Shown here one piece after another: positions 44,871 through 57,471 of a stretch of DNA of 64,000 bases (its first letter is position 1; the number at the start of each line of letters is the position of its first letter). The notes under the pieces are model-generated. The model was not told the DNA's origin, made no database searches, and saw only the letters and a list, made by a program, of their open reading frames with translations. The DNA is taken from contig CM043699.1 of the NCBI GenBank assembly GCA_023935145.1, forward strand, positions 105,475,536 to 105,539,535. Reading direction: 5' to 3'. The stretch comes from Bretschneidera sinensis. Taxonomy: Eukaryota; Streptophyta; Magnoliopsida; Brassicales; Akaniaceae. Made by a program: the position numbers and the translations under genes.

Positions 44871-46805
44871 TGGGTAGCTTGCACTGAAGGATTGAGCTAA
44901 CCTGCTCGGTCAAAAATTCTTTCTTTGGGACATTCATCCTCCTCTTGATAGTGACCAAGTCTTTTAAAAACTTGGCATATGACGGCACTTGATGGATGAC
45001 ATCCAAAAATGGGATATTGATTTGGACTTGCTTGAATACCTCTAGAATTTCCTCATACTTTCCTCCTTTCTTCAGCGCCTGTAGTCTCTCGGGGTAAGGC
45101 GCTCTAGGTACAAATGACCTAGGAGGGTCCTTCTCAGTAGGTGTGGCTGTAGATGGCTCAGCACCTCTTTTCTCCGTGTCGCCACTCCCTTGCCCTTGCT
45201 GCATAGCAGGGCTCTCTTCCACTCGATTGTCCACTTGTCTTCCAGACCTCAGTGTGACAATCGACTATACTTGTTCCTCTCCGTGCGTAAGAGTTGATGA
45301 ATTCCCAACCATAAATTGTCCTTTCGGGTTGGTCACTGGCTGACTGGCGAACATCCCCTTCTATCTTTCACCCAAGTGACTTGCAATTTGCCCTATTTGA
45401 CTCTCCAGCTTGGCAATTTCTTGGGTGTTTACCACTGTTGCACTCCTCACATCACTCATATTTTGGCTAGTCGCCTTCATGAACTCCTTAAGGGTATCCT
45501 CTAGCGACTGTGAAACTAGCACTGGTGTTTGAGTAGGTGCGTGGTAAGCAGGTGAAGGTGCTGGATGGGCAGAACGACCATGATTAGGAATTTGTGGTGC
45601 AAATCCGGGAGGATATTGATTTTGAGCATGATGAGGGGCTCCTCCCTGATTCATTGGTTGGTTCTGCCTCCATGAAAAATTTGGGAGGTTTTGCCACCCT
45701 GGGTTGTACGTCTCGGAGTACAATCCATTTGACTGCCTTCAAAAGTCATTGAAAGCATTTACTTGTTCCATAGGATACTCGACACAAGCCGGCATTGATG
45801 GGCAATTCTGTGCTAGATGCATGGGACTAGCACAGATGGAACAGCTTTCAACATTGAATGTGTTGACAGCATTGATGGATTGGCTCACAGTGAGAGCGTC
45901 AATCTTCTTAGTGAGGGCATCTAACTTTATCCTCAAATCAGCGTCCTCCCTGACCTCATAGATGCCACCTCTCTTGGGAGCACGAATGGACTTATCTCTA
46001 CAACTTAAAAAATCCCACTGCTGTGAGTTGTCGGACAACTTGTCCAATGCCATATATGCTTCGTCTCCTGTCAGACTCAAGAATGCCCCCCATTCATAGA
46101 CTCGATCATGCTATGGTTGGGTTGAGTCAACCCTTGGTAGAAGAATTGAACGAGTCTCCACTTCTCATATCCATGTGGAGGGCATCTGATCAGTAACTCT
46201 TTAAAACGCTCTCAGCTCTCAGAGAACTTCTCATCTTCGTCCTGAGTGAAAGAGCTAATCTCCTTTCGGCACTCATTCACTTTAGACATTGGGAAAAACT
46301 TATGATAAAATTTGCTAAGCAGGTTTTCCCAAGATGTAATAGACTCGGACGTGTTGGAATCCAACCACGCCCTAGCTCTATCATGAAGAGAGAAAGGGAA
46401 GAGTCGAAGATGGACTGACTCCTCAGAGAAGTTCTGGAATTTAAATGTGGCACAAATGTCTTTGAACTTCTTCACATGACTATAAGGATTTTCAAGATCT
46501 AAGCCATGGAATGAGGGTAAAAGTTGGATAACATGAGGCTTCAAGTCAAAATGTGTGGCATTGGTTGGTGGCAACACTATGCAAGAGGATGAGTTAGTCG
46601 CAATGGGTGCGAACAAATCCCTAAGGGATGTAGTGGAGTCCACATTCCAAGCTCTAAGTTACTCTACATGTTCAGGATGATTAAAATTCTCTCCCATCTC
46701 AACAGTCCCTCTCACAACTAGTGCTCTTCTCTGTCTCCTAAGAGTTCTTTCTAAGTTGGGATCTAAATGTGTCAAATCTAAGTTCACGGATCTCCGACCA
46801 AGTAT
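44871..46805 (-). pseudogene. Gag of B2, start codon ATG changed to ATA
   Basis: The frame opens LGRRSVNLDLTHLDP like B1, but the first codon is ATA (46803-46805) where B1 has ATG. A stop follows before AWNVDSTTSLRDLFAPIATN (frame 46212-46643). Further parts are 45739-46080 (SLTGDEAYMALDKLSDN, CSICASPMHLAQNCPSMPAC), 45361-45723 (YNPGWQNLPNFSWRQNQ) and 44863-45234 (PSYAKFLKDLVTIKRRM). Three frame changes separate them. Confidence 0.85.
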
Positions 46806-46953
46806 ACACCAACAGAAAACAATGAGATACTAACCAGCAGAAACAACAGAATAAAGCAAACACACAACTCAAAATTATATATTTTTATTTTTTTAACTAA
46901 CTAGTAAAAAAATAAAATTAATTCAGACAAAAAATTTTCACAAACCAAACAAC

Positions 46954-46971
46954 TCCTCGGTAACGGTGCCA
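46954..46971 (-). other. Primer binding site of B2
   Basis: Minus strand TGGCACCGTTACCGAGGA, seven bases from the LTR end. One base differs from the PBS of element C. Confidence 0.85.
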
Positions 46972-46978
46972 AAAACTT

Positions 46979-48227
46979 GTTGTGAGTTTTACATTACTCG
47001 CAAGCACATGAGTCGTTTGCAATATAACGTTGTGCAAGTGCGAGGTCGAATCCACAGAGAATTGTGTTGTGAAAATATATTTTTAATCTAAACTAACTCT
47101 ATCTTAACCTAGTTCCAAATTTCAGAATGATATTGCAAAATAAATTAAAACTAAACTAAGTTGATTTTAAAACTAATAATAAAAAGCATTAAGGTTTCCG
47201 AATCTGCCCCCCCTGAAGTTAAGCATAGATGTTCTAAAAATATAGCCTATCAAAACATTCCATGAATCCAACTATAAGACAAAAAACAAAGAATATCCCA
47301 ACTAAACCAAAAGCATCCAATGTATCCGCTCTTAACAAATCACAAAAGGAAATCCAATTTAATCGAAAAGCATTCAATGTATCCATCAGATGAAACACAA
47401 AGATTATCCAATAGACAATTTAAACTCAATCAATTATAAGATTAACTCAAATAATTGACAGAACATTTTATACTAAAAATTGTCAGATTTGCACAAGCAA
47501 ATCTGAACTACTACGCCAAACAACGGCGGGGCTTCATCTTCAACCTTAGCTGAAGAGTCTAGCCACTCATAACTATAAAACTATAATAAAAAGTGCTAAA
47601 CATTTAAACTAAAACAACTGAATATAAAGAAATAAATAAACAACTTTACATGGGAGAAGTTCCACTCGCTGACGGGCGGCGCTTCCCCTCGTGGTAGCAA
47701 TGCCTTCGGAATCCACCAGAATACTAGCTGACGTCCACCGGTAAACACCAAAGTGGCTCAGGAATTGTACACTGAATGATGAGGCAAGATGGTGTTTATA
47801 TAAGGGGAGTCACGGAGCATTGCAAGTTTCAGATTCGATGTGGGATACGGGCCCGAGTGCGCTCGATCGCAGAATGGTGCGATCGATCGCATGTCTTGTG
47901 CACATGATCGCATGTGCGCTCGATCGCATGTCTGTTACGATCGATCGCAGACACACTGAACAACAACTATTTCGATGTGGGATGTTGACCTTGCGCTCAT
48001 TCGTAGGCAAGTGCGCTCGAGCGCAGGTGCGCTCGATCGCATATCTCGTGCGATCGATCGCAATGTCTCCTGAAGCTTTACATCTCCTGAAATACTTCAA
48101 TTTCTCCACAAACCTGTAAAAATACACAAAACACAAAAAAGACATAAAATAAAGTGAAATACTACTAACTAAGAGCATACCAAATATAAGTTAAGGGTCT
48201 AAAATATGCAATATTTAAGACTCATCA
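46979..48227 (-). repeat. 5' LTR of element B2 (1249 bp)
   Basis: Pairs with 38768-40035. TATA-like word at 47795-47807, array at 47833-48062. Followed by the target duplication gctac (48228-48232) and then the gag of element C. Confidence 0.95.
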
Positions 48228-48232
48228 GCTAC

Positions 48233-49107
48233 GTCTGATGGAACTTTAATGTCAAAGACAATTGAAGGCACTACTTCTCTCTTGGAAGAAATGGCTGCAA
48301 ATAACTATCAATGGCCAGCTGAAAGAACTATGGTTAGGAAAGTTTCTAGAATTCGTGAATTAGATCCGTTGGCAGCCATATCAACTCAAGTTGCTTCTCT
48401 ATCTCATCAAATTTCAACTTTGACAACACAAGGAATAATGCAAAGTGCATAATATGTTGCAGCCCCATGTATGACAGTTCTAAGTAATGAATTAAGTCAA
48501 TAACGAGTTCAATACATCAACAATCGGAACTACAACTATTGTGGTAATCCCATGCCAAATTACTACCATCCAGGGCTTCGAAATCATGGGAATTTTTCTT
48601 ATGGAAACACAAAGAATGTGTTGCAACCTCCTCCAGGATTTGTTAATCAACCAAGCGAGAAGAAGATATCACTTGAGGATGCCATGGTTTCCTTTGTTAA
48701 GGAGACAAAAACAAGGTTCAAAAAGAATGATTCATGATTAGACAACATTGAGACTCATTGTAGCAACATGGGAGCCACTATGAAGAATCTTGAAGTGCAA
48801 ATTGGGCGACTAGCCACAACCATCAATGCCCAATAAAGAGGAACATTTCCTAGCAACACAGAAGTGAATCCAAAGGAACAATGCAAGGCCATCACTTTTA
48901 GGAGTAGAAGAGAAATTGAGAGGTCACCATCAAAGGCAACCAAGTCCACCCTTACAGCTCCAACCAATGGCCAATGCCAGAATAAAGTAGATAGAGAGAA
49001 GATTGTGGATGATACATTAAGAGAAACTGACATGCCTCCAGAAATTTCATTTCCTGACAATCCTTCTATTCTCCCTACTCCACTCCCTCATCCTCAACGT
49101 TTTTAGA
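48233..49107 (+). pseudogene. Gag of element C, C-terminal part
   Basis: Picks up where 38767 stopped: SLLEEMAANNYQWPAERTM, VSRIRELDPLAAISTQVAS (48249-48452), NYYHPGLRNHGNFSYGNTKN, PPPGFVNQPSEKK (48552-48737), then NLEVQIGRLATTINAQ and a basic stretch to PHPQRF. Stops at several points. The order is that of Athila gag. Confidence 0.88.
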
Positions 49108-50070
49108 AACAAAAATTAGATAAACAATTTTCTAAGTTTTTGGATATCTTTAAGAAAATTAACATAAATATTCATTTTGCAGATGCTCTGGAACAAACAC
49201 CAAATTATATCAAATTCTTAAAGGACATCATTTTCAAGAAGAGAAGGTTGGAGGAGTTTGAAACAGTAAAGCTGTCTGAAGAATGCAGTGACATCCTTCA
49301 AAAGAAATTTTCTAAAAAATTAAAAGATCCAAGGAATTTCACTTTGCCTTGCACTATTGGAAATTCATTTTTTGATAAAGTTTTATGTGATCTTGGTGCT
49401 AATATTAATCTTATGCCACTTTCTGTTCGCAGGAAATTAGGACTTGGAGAGCTGAAACAAATAAGCATTTCTTTACAACTAGCAGACTGATCCATCAAGT
49501 ATTCACGTGGAATCATAGAAGACATATTGGTAAAAGTGGATAAATTTATTTTTCCTGCTTATTTTTTGGTGTTAGATATGGAGGAAGACCAATAAGTCCC
49601 ACTAATTCTTGCCCGACAATTCTTGGATAAGGGAAAGGCTTTAATTGATGTTCAAAAGGGTGAATTAACATTGAGAGTAAACAAGGAAGAGGTTATGTTC
49701 AACATCTACTAAGCCATGAGATATCCAGAAGATCCAAGCACTTGCTTCCGGGTAGATATCAAGCAATGTGTAAAAGAAACCTTTCAAGAAGATGTACCAG
49801 CTAATCACCTAGAACACTGTATCACCACTTCATCTCAAGCTTATAATTTTACCAATTTTGTTGCTTGTGAATTTAATTTATTTATTGTTAGTGAAGAATT
49901 TCTCCACTATGTATTTGCCTTAGGAGCCTTGCAACAGGATGCATCACTTAGCAATGAAGTGCGAAGGCTAGATTCGATTGTAGCAAGACCTAATTTTGAA
50001 ATTTCTAGAGAAAAGATGTAGCAAACTAAAACTCCAGAGGTGAAGAAATTACCTTAGCATCTTCGCTATG
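49108..50070 (+). pseudogene. Protease region of element C
   Basis: The frame 49140-49490 gives LDIFKKININIHFADALEQ, YIKFLKDIIFKKRRLEEF, LPCTIGNSFFDKVLCDLGAN and INLMPLSVRRKLGLGELKQ. The DLGA box is the Athila-type retropepsin active site. Then a TGA at the Arg of LADRS, IIEDILVKVDKFIFP, and a further frame (49716-50021) of linker. Stops interrupt it. Confidence 0.87.
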
Positions 50071-50075
50071 CATTC

Positions 50076-51050
50076 TTGGGTGATAGTTACACATTTCCAG
50101 TGATTGTTGGTGCATCACTCACACTCGAAGAAGAGGAAAAGTTGTTGTGTGTGTTAAGGGAGCATAGAACAACATTAGGATGGACTATTTCCGACAAAAA
50201 AGGTATAAGCACCTCCATTTTCATGCACAAGATTTTAATGGGGGAACTTTACAAACCATTGATTGAGAACCAAAAAAGATTAAATCCAACAATGAAAGAG
50301 GTTATGAGTGTTGAAATTTTGAAGCACCTTAATGCTGGAATTATCTATGCTATTTTAAACAGCTCATGGGTAAGTCCAGTGCAGGTTGTACCAAAAAACG
50401 GTGGAATGATAGTGGTGAGAAATGACAACAATGAGTTTATTCCTATAAGAACAGTCACGGGTTCGCGTGTATGTATGAATTACTGCAAGTTAAACAAAGC
50501 AACAAGGAAGGATCATTTTATACTACCCTTTATTGATCAAATGTTGGATTGATTGGCTGGGTATTCCTAATATTGCTTCTTAGATGCTTATTTGGGGTAT
50601 AACCAGATTGCCATAGCCCTCGAAGATCAAGAGAAAACTACATTCACATGCCCCTATGACACATTTGCTTTTATGAGGATGCCGTTCGGATTATGTAATG
50701 CCCTAGCGACATTTCAACGTTGCATGATGGCTATTTTTTCTGACATGGTAAAAGAGATAATGGAAATTTTTATGGATGATTTTTCAGTTTTTGGTACATC
50801 TTTTGATCATTGTTTACATAATTTAGCTATTGTTTTGTAGAGATGTGAAGACAAAAATCTAGTCTTAAATTGGGAGAAGTGTCATTTCATGGTTTAAGAA
50901 GGGATTGTACTTAGCCATCGAGTGTCATTTAAAAGAATTGAGGTTGATCGAGCTAAAATTGCAGCCATAGGAAAACTACCACCTCTAAAGAAAGTGAAGG
51001 GAATTAGAAACTTTCTGGGACATGCGGGATTTTATAGAAGATTTATCAAG
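50076..51050 (+). pseudogene. Reverse transcriptase of element C
   Basis: The frames 50076-50552 (GWTISDKKGISTSIFMHKI, NAGIIYAILNSSWVSPVQVVPK, ATRKDHFILPFIDQMLD), 50592-50840 (DQEKTTFTCPYDTFAF, MPFGLCNALATFQRCMMAIF, EIFMDDFSVFG) and 50922 onward ([19 protein letters not shown]) cover the full domain. xxDD is intact. Stops fall at Gln positions such as VL*RCEDKN and FMV*EGIVL. Confidence 0.9.
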
Positions 51051-51600
51051 GATTTTTCTAAACTCTCTAAACGTTTATGTAATCCTCTTGAAAAAAATTC
51101 CGCGTTTGACTTTGATAATGCTTATTTGCATGCCTTTGATGCAATTAAGGAGAAACTAGTTTTAGCACCAATTATGGCTATACTTGATTGGAGTCAACCT
51201 TTTGAAGTCATGTGTGATGCAAGTGACTTTGCAGTTGGAGCAGTATTAGGACAAAAGCGAGACAAACTGTTCAAGGCCATCTATTACGCAAGCCGGACCT
51301 TGAATAATGCTCAACTAAACTATACAATAACTGAGAAGGAGATGCTTGCTATTGTGTTTGCTTGTGAAAAATTTTGGTCTTACCTTATTGGTACAAAAGT
51401 GATAGTGTTCATTGATCATGCAGCAATTCATTATTTATTTGGCAAGAAAGATGCTAAGCCTAGGCTGATTCGTAGGATCCTGCTTCTTCATGAATTTGAT
51501 TTGGGTTCAAGATAAGAAGGGAGACGAAAATTCAGTTGATGATCATCTCTCTCAGCTGGAGCAAGATTAAGTAAGACCGAATCCAGTGATCCAGTAACCA
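51051..51600 (+). pseudogene. RNase H of element C
   Basis: Continuing in frame: [57 protein letters not shown] and [20 protein letters not shown]. The acidic residues D, E, D are present. The frame ends at 51515 and a short degenerate linker follows. Confidence 0.9.
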
Positions 51601-52860
51601 TTCCCTGATGAGCAGTTGTTTGCATGTGAGATCAAGCTTCCTTGGTATGCTGATATTGTAAACTACCTACCTTGTAAAGTACTGTCACCAAATCTCACTT
51701 ACCACCAACGCAAGAAGTTTCTACATAATGTAAAATATTATCTTTGGGATCAGCCTAAGCTGTTCAAAAGATGCCCTGATCAAATTATCCGAGGATGTGT
51801 TCTAGAAAAAGAGATGCAAGCCATTCTCCATCATTGCCATTCATCATCATATAGAGGACAATTTGGAGCAACACGAACAACAACTAAGATACTTCAAAGT
51901 GGGTTTTTGGGCTTTTATTTTTTATGATAATTATACTTTGGTGAAGACTTATGACTTATGGGAATTATTTCAAGGTGTTAAGATCTAACATTGAAAAATA
52001 TCTTAGAGGTTGAGTTATTTGGTGTTTGGGGGATCGATTTTATGGGTCATTTTTATCCTTTTTTTGGGTTTGTTTATATCTTGTTAGTAGTGGATTAATT
52101 GTCAAAATGGGTGAAAGCAATTGCTGCAACAACAAATGATGCAAAAGTAGTGCTCAAATTTCTGCATAAGAATATATTCACAAGATTTGGCACTTCGCGA
52201 GCTATTATTAATGACTAAGGGACCCACTTTTGCAACAAGTTGTTTGACAACCTTATTTCTACATATGGTGTGAAGCACAAGATAGCACTTGGCTACCATC
52301 CTCAAACTAATGGCCAAGCTGAATTTTCAAATCAAGAAATCAAGAACATCCTTGAGAAGATAGTCAAGACTAATAGGAAGGATTGGGCAAAGAAGCTTGA
52401 TGATGCTTTGTGGGTATACTGTACAACTTTTAAAACACCTATCGGGTTGTCCTTACTGATTAGTGTTTGGAAAGGCGTGTCATCTTCCTATTGAGTTGGA
52501 GCATAGAGCTTATTGGGTTGTAAAGAAGTTTAATTTTGATTTAATTGCAGCAGGAGAAAAGCAACTCTTACAATTGAATGATGCTTACAAAAATGCGAAG
52601 ATCTACAAAGAATGGACAAAAAAGTGGCATGACAAACAGATTCTTAGGCGTGAGTTTTCCCCAAGACAACAACTTTTACTCTTCAATTCATGACTCAAAC
52701 TCTTCTCGAGCAAGTTAAAATCAAGATGGATAGGTCATTATACAATTGATAGTGTTTCATCTTTTGGAGCAATAGACTTGAAGGACAAGACAAGGAATAT
52801 ATTTAGAGTTAACTGTCAGAGATTGAAGCATTAATATAGGGAACAAGTTGAGATGAACTG
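51601..52860 (+). pseudogene. Integrase of element C
   Basis: 51616-51927 holds the N-terminal part (YYLWDQPKLFKRCPDQIIRG, HHCHSSSYRGQFGATRTTTK) but loses the CxxC half. The core is seen as GIDFMGHF (about 52030), [15 protein letters not shown] with a stop, and [20 protein letters not shown] (52240-52494). Then [20 protein letters not shown] and a C-terminal DKQILRREFSPRQQLLLFNS. The DDE residues survive, but the frame is broken at least four times. Confidence 0.88.
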
Positions 52861-54561
52861 TGTACTTATTCCTTTTGGAGACCCTAATTGAGTAAAATCG
52901 AAAAGTTTGGCTGTAGACTTAAAAACAAGCACTTCTAAGAGGCAGCCCATAGAAATTCCTTTTATTATTTTTATTTTGAGTTTTGATGCAGGTTTATTAG
53001 CAAGAATAAAGAGCTGGAAATTGCAAACTACGACAGATTCACCATGAAACCAGGGAAGTTCCTTTTATTTCTTCAATCTTTCTATCATTTGAATCACAAT
53101 GAGGATATTATTGAGTTTAAGTGTGGGGGTGTAAACTCCTATAGTCATTTTTGTCCTCTTGATTGCTAGTTATTTTATGTTGTGATTTTATAAGTTTTGA
53201 GTTTTTGAATTTTCTTACCAAGCATGCATTTGAGTATGATTGAATTCTTTTTTAATAGGAAATTTGTGATTGAGGATAAGATTGAGAATTTTTTTGAAAA
53301 CTACTTTTTTGTTAGGCTAAGTTTTGCGGGTACTTTGATTTAAATCTTTGGCCTTGAACATAATTGAGCACATAATCATTTTTTTATTCCATTTTGCTGA
53401 TGAAGAATATGAGTAGAATTAACTGGGTCAGGGAAGTTCAATCTTGCTTTACTCTAGAATCTGTTGATGGATCCTTGAGGCAAAATCCTAGTTGATACCA
53501 AATATTGAGAAATGATCTAAGCATTTTTTTTTGGTCATAACCAAAAAGCTTTCCTAACCGTCCCAATTATCATACCACCATTGCATGGTGTATTTCCATA
53601 GTCAACCCCCTTGAACCTTATTTTACATAGGCCTTTATTTATTCTTTTAACTACATTAACCATTCTCGTTCTAAGCCTGAAAACCCATGAATTTACCTTT
53701 TACATTTTGAGAAATACTTCGGTGGAAATCTACATTAAAGAGAAAATTAGTTCAAAGGAAATTATGCTCTGTTTGATCAAAGTGTGTGTAAAAAAAAAAG
53801 CTGAAGTGGTTGAAAATTTTAAATGGCTACAAGAATCGAGGTGGCTGAACGAAAAAGGTGGGAGGCTGAAAAAAAAAGAATAATTTTTTTTGGGTTTGTC
53901 TTTTGCCCAGAGGTGATTTATCCATCATGAAAGGAAACATAAAATAGAGAAAACTAAATAATTGTTAAAGGTGTACTTGGTATTGCTTCATTGATTACAG
54001 CAACAATAATGTCACCAATATGAGCATATAGTCGAGAAAGAGTTATGGTTTGAATCCTGTGGATATCTCTTTTATTGTTCTTTCCACCAAGTATTTTCTC
54101 AGTTTTCTTTAATTTTCCTTATCCATTTCTTTCTTAGCCCTAACCTTGTGGCTTGTCATTATAACTAGATTAAATTCCTTTTGATCTCTGATTTTGGTGT
54201 TGACTACATTAGTGGAAAGGATTTCTGAAAATTGAACTTATAGGGTTAAGTTTTGAGAGAATTCCTCTGGTTTCAGTTGTTCTACTTTTATCTGATTTTG
54301 CAGGTGGTTTGGAGTTAAATTGACTATATCACACACACACTCAAGGTCTTAGCTTTAGGTTGAAGTAATCTCTTAACTCTTGCTTGACAGTTTTCTAAAT
54401 ATTTGATTAATTTTCCTGCTATCCTTGATATTAAAAGAGTAAGATACTAGAAATGAAATCTAAATTCAAATCATGGCTTGGTGAGTGATGAGATTTTTCT
54501 ATGGGGTTATTTTATTTTATTTTTATTTTAGAACAAACAAAGTTCTAAGTTTGGGGGTGTT
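52861..54561 (+). other. Non-coding 3' region of element C
   Basis: About 1.7 kb between integrase and the 3' LTR. It has two PPT-like tracts, gtttaagtgtgggggtgt at 53115-53132 and aagtttgggggtgt just before the LTR. Frame 53611-53883 has no motif; no envelope-like gene is recognised. Confidence 0.7.
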
Positions 54562-55690
54562 TGATGCCTTGCATAATTTCTTATATTTTATCACTTCTTA
54601 ACTTTAAACTTTAGTATAATTTTATTTATTTTTGTTGGTTTTAGGCTTCATTGCTGTCATTAAATTTTATTTTAGATTTGAAGAAAAAGAAGATCCAAAT
54701 TTTAGTAGTCTATCGTCTAGATGAAGATTTTATTTGAGTATAAAAGCTGCTAAATAAAAGAGACATGGGCAGAAGTTTTGAACGGCATGTGAAGACTTAA
54801 ATCCCACATCCCACATCGGTTGGAAACACATTGCACTTATGGAGTTTCCCTATAAAAGCCCCATTGCACTTCATCTTCAAAGGGTGGATCTTGAAGGCTT
54901 TGCTATCAAGGAAGAAGAGGCTGCCGACGGCGACGAATATTTTTCACTGTGGGTTTTCTTCTCTCAGAAAAATATGGTGAATTCGTTTATGTAGAATTTA
55001 ATTTTTAGCATGAACTAAATTTTCTTTATTCTAGGAAAATGATATAATCTAGTTTCAAACTATACTTTCTTTTCTTTGCTAATTTGAAGTAGTTCTCTTC
55101 TGTGTTTATCTGATTTATTATGAGCTTATTGCTTCTAATTGACTGGCCATTAATTAGATGATTTTGATCTTGTGATTTGTTATTGAAAGAGAGAATTATA
55201 AGATATCACTTGGACATTTCAGCATAGGTAAATATAGAGATTGAAAGACTTATATGAACCTATGTAGTCTTAAAATCGTTGGTCTTAATGTTTTCTTCCT
55301 TTATTGATTTGCATACTCTTGTGTAAAATGATGAACAAGAATAGTTCCAATTAACTATCGAAAGAGGGTTTTGGATGAGTTTGGAGATTTTGCTAACAAA
55401 CAGAGAGAATTAAATTCAATTACTTAGATGAGAAAAACATAGTGAGGGATTAAGTGAAATTGATTTCCTAGAAGTTCTTTTTCTCATTAATTTGATATTC
55501 GAAAAACAGCTTTCTTTTCCTTTGATTATTTCCTTTAAATTGATTTTATTTCATATTGCAATTACAAACAACAAAAAGAGATTTTTCTAAATAAAATCGA
55601 GATTAGTATAATTTCGGTACTTGTCAGAAGTAAGTTACCAATCCCTGAGGACGATACTCTTCTTATCACTTTACTATAAAACTATGATTA
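54562..55690 (+). repeat. 3' LTR of element C
   Basis: Partner of 36726-37924. The last bases read actatgatta. In the left LTR the same place reads actacgat, 25 extra bases, then cgatta. A deletion between the two CGAT words explains the shorter end. TATA box at 54851-54858. Confidence 0.85.
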
Positions 55691-57451
55691 TGGTATAAAT
55701 TAAGTTTTTTGTTTAGTTTTGTTAAAACTTAGTTTTCAACAAATTTCTTTCTCAAAATTACATTCTCTCTCTCTCAAATTGCTCTATTTCTTTAAACATT
55801 TGAGGACTGAAAGAAATGTTGAAAGATTGAAATTTTGAAGAAGTTTACGAGAGAATTTTAAAGAAATTCGAGGGAAGCTTTAAGAAGAAAAAAAAGGTGC
55901 TAATATGAATTTTATTTTTGAGATTATGCATACATGAAAATACCCGGAATTTTATGTAGAAATTTAAAGGTATGAATTACAGAATAATTGAAGAAGAAAT
56001 TAGAAATTTTAATATAAATATTATGTCAGGTGCTGACGATCAACAATCGAGTGAAATTGTTGAAAGGAGCAGGAATGGCAATGAAGTGATCCATTGGTAG
56101 CTTTAAATGCTACGTGGTGAATTAATCGAGACGAATAAAAATACAAATTTATGATATTTGAATAAATGATTGAATTATAATGATTTAATGATGTATTTTC
56201 CGTTAAGTATGATAATTGATTAGGGACTTAATATTATGTCGAATATTAATCATATAAGAATTTATATTTTAGAAAGGATGAATTAATGAAAAATATGTTG
56301 AGAGGTTTTATGAAATTTCTGAAAATATGATTGGAAAATTGATATGATATATGAGGAGACAATTTAATAAATATAATAAAAAATAATAATTTTGAGAAAG
56401 AGCTAAATAGTTGAATTGAATGCTTTGATGTATGCTTGCTTGAGTATTATTTCTCATATGCATAAAAGAAAAGACCAGGAAGGCAGCTAGTCTGGCTGAA
56501 ACATGTAGGCATGTGGGAAGATGTTCCCATATGAGAATATTAAATAATGAGATGATGTGATAAAAAATAAATAAAGAAAGAAAGATTATTTAAACACATA
56601 CATTTATTTATTTGGTTATTTTATTATTATTAATTGAGATACTAAAGTATTAGTCTTGATTGTGAAATTATTGATAGATAAATGAGTCTCACAGAGAGAC
56701 ACATATGATGAGAAAGAAATATGAAAGTATGATATGATAAAAATTATTTGATTAATTGATTATATGTTGTGAACCTCATATCAAGGTAAATAATGATGTT
56801 GAATTGATAATTTCAAGATTATTAAATATATGAGAATAAAAATTGATATGTTTGATAATTAATTTAAGAAGAGATTGATAAATGGTTGGAATTATGATAT
56901 GAGTAGTGATAATAGAATGTTATTATTGAATTATATGAGATGATAGATGAATGAATATTGGAAGATTATTTGAAAGATTGAATTATTGTATGTGAAGAAA
57001 TAGATGATTAATATTGGTGAATTAGAAACGATTGAATTATAAGATGTGACTGGAATTATATAATCGAGTACTTCTAGTAAATTTAATTCATCGAGCTTGT
57101 GAAGTTCACTCTTTAATCTTGAAAATTTTCAGGCAGTGGGCAGGGTAGATAGAGTTTAGAGCTGATATTAGAGTAACTACCTTAAGTAAGTCTCGTGGTC
57201 AAGTCCTTAGACATTGTAAGAAAGAAGAAAGAAAATTTGTAATAAAATCCTTTCATGCATTTTGTTATATTTATATATTGTTTCTGATAGAAGAATGATG
57301 ATGTATCTCCTCTGAAAAGAGTTGAGGATGGGATGCAATTTTTAATTTCAATTGATGTATTTTTTAAATTGTTGCATATATGTGTCGTGTTGGGATTTCA
57401 AAACGTGACGATACTATTTCGAGGGTGGCCAACCCAGGATGAGTCGTTACA
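55686..57451 (+). repeat. Second part of the right Tekay 5' LTR, with a 128-bp repeat of the first part
   Basis: Starts gattatggtataaattaag, which is also at 36599. 55686-55813 repeats 36599-36725, and from 55814 the LTR continues past the insertion site to tcgttaca (57451). Homologous with the left LTR at 4193-5459 and with the solo LTR at 59816-61707. It carries only one copy of the 36-bp unit seen fourfold in those. Confidence 0.85.
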
Positions 57452-57455
57452 ATTT

Positions 57456-57471
57456 TGGTATCAGAGCATTA
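57456..57471 (+). other. Primer binding site of the right Tekay element
   Basis: tggtatcagagcatta, matching the tRNA-iMet type, four bases after the LTR end. Confidence 0.9.

Larger units (their letters stand above)
38768..48227 (-). mobile_element. Element B2: full-length Athila-like element nested in gag of C
   Basis: LTRs lie at 38768-40035 and 46979-48227, flanked by gctac at 38763-38767 and 48228-48232. The PBS is at 46954-46971 and the PPT at 40039-40051. Same family as B1. It is the best preserved element in the window, with an integrase frame of 417 codons and intact RT and protease active-site residues, yet gag and RT carry stops or frame changes. Being inside C, which is inside the Tekay LTR, it is the youngest of the three. 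Confidence 0.95.
36726..55690 (+). mobile_element. Element C: Athila-like retrotransposon nested in the Tekay LTR
   Basis: LTRs lie at 36726-37924 and 54562-55690. The PBS is at 37933, the PPT aagtttgggggtgt just before 54562, and gag, protease, RT, RNase H and integrase lie on the plus strand. B2 (38768-48227) is inserted in its gag; without B2 it would be about 9.5 kb. It lacks a plain 5-bp target duplication: the right side restarts 127 bases upstream in the host LTR. Frames are broken by several stops. Confidence 0.9.

Noticed and set aside
53611..53883. Possible envelope-like frame in the 3' region of element C
   Set aside because: Short, no signal-anchor or coiled-coil pattern convincing enough, and no similarity between C and the B elements at this place.
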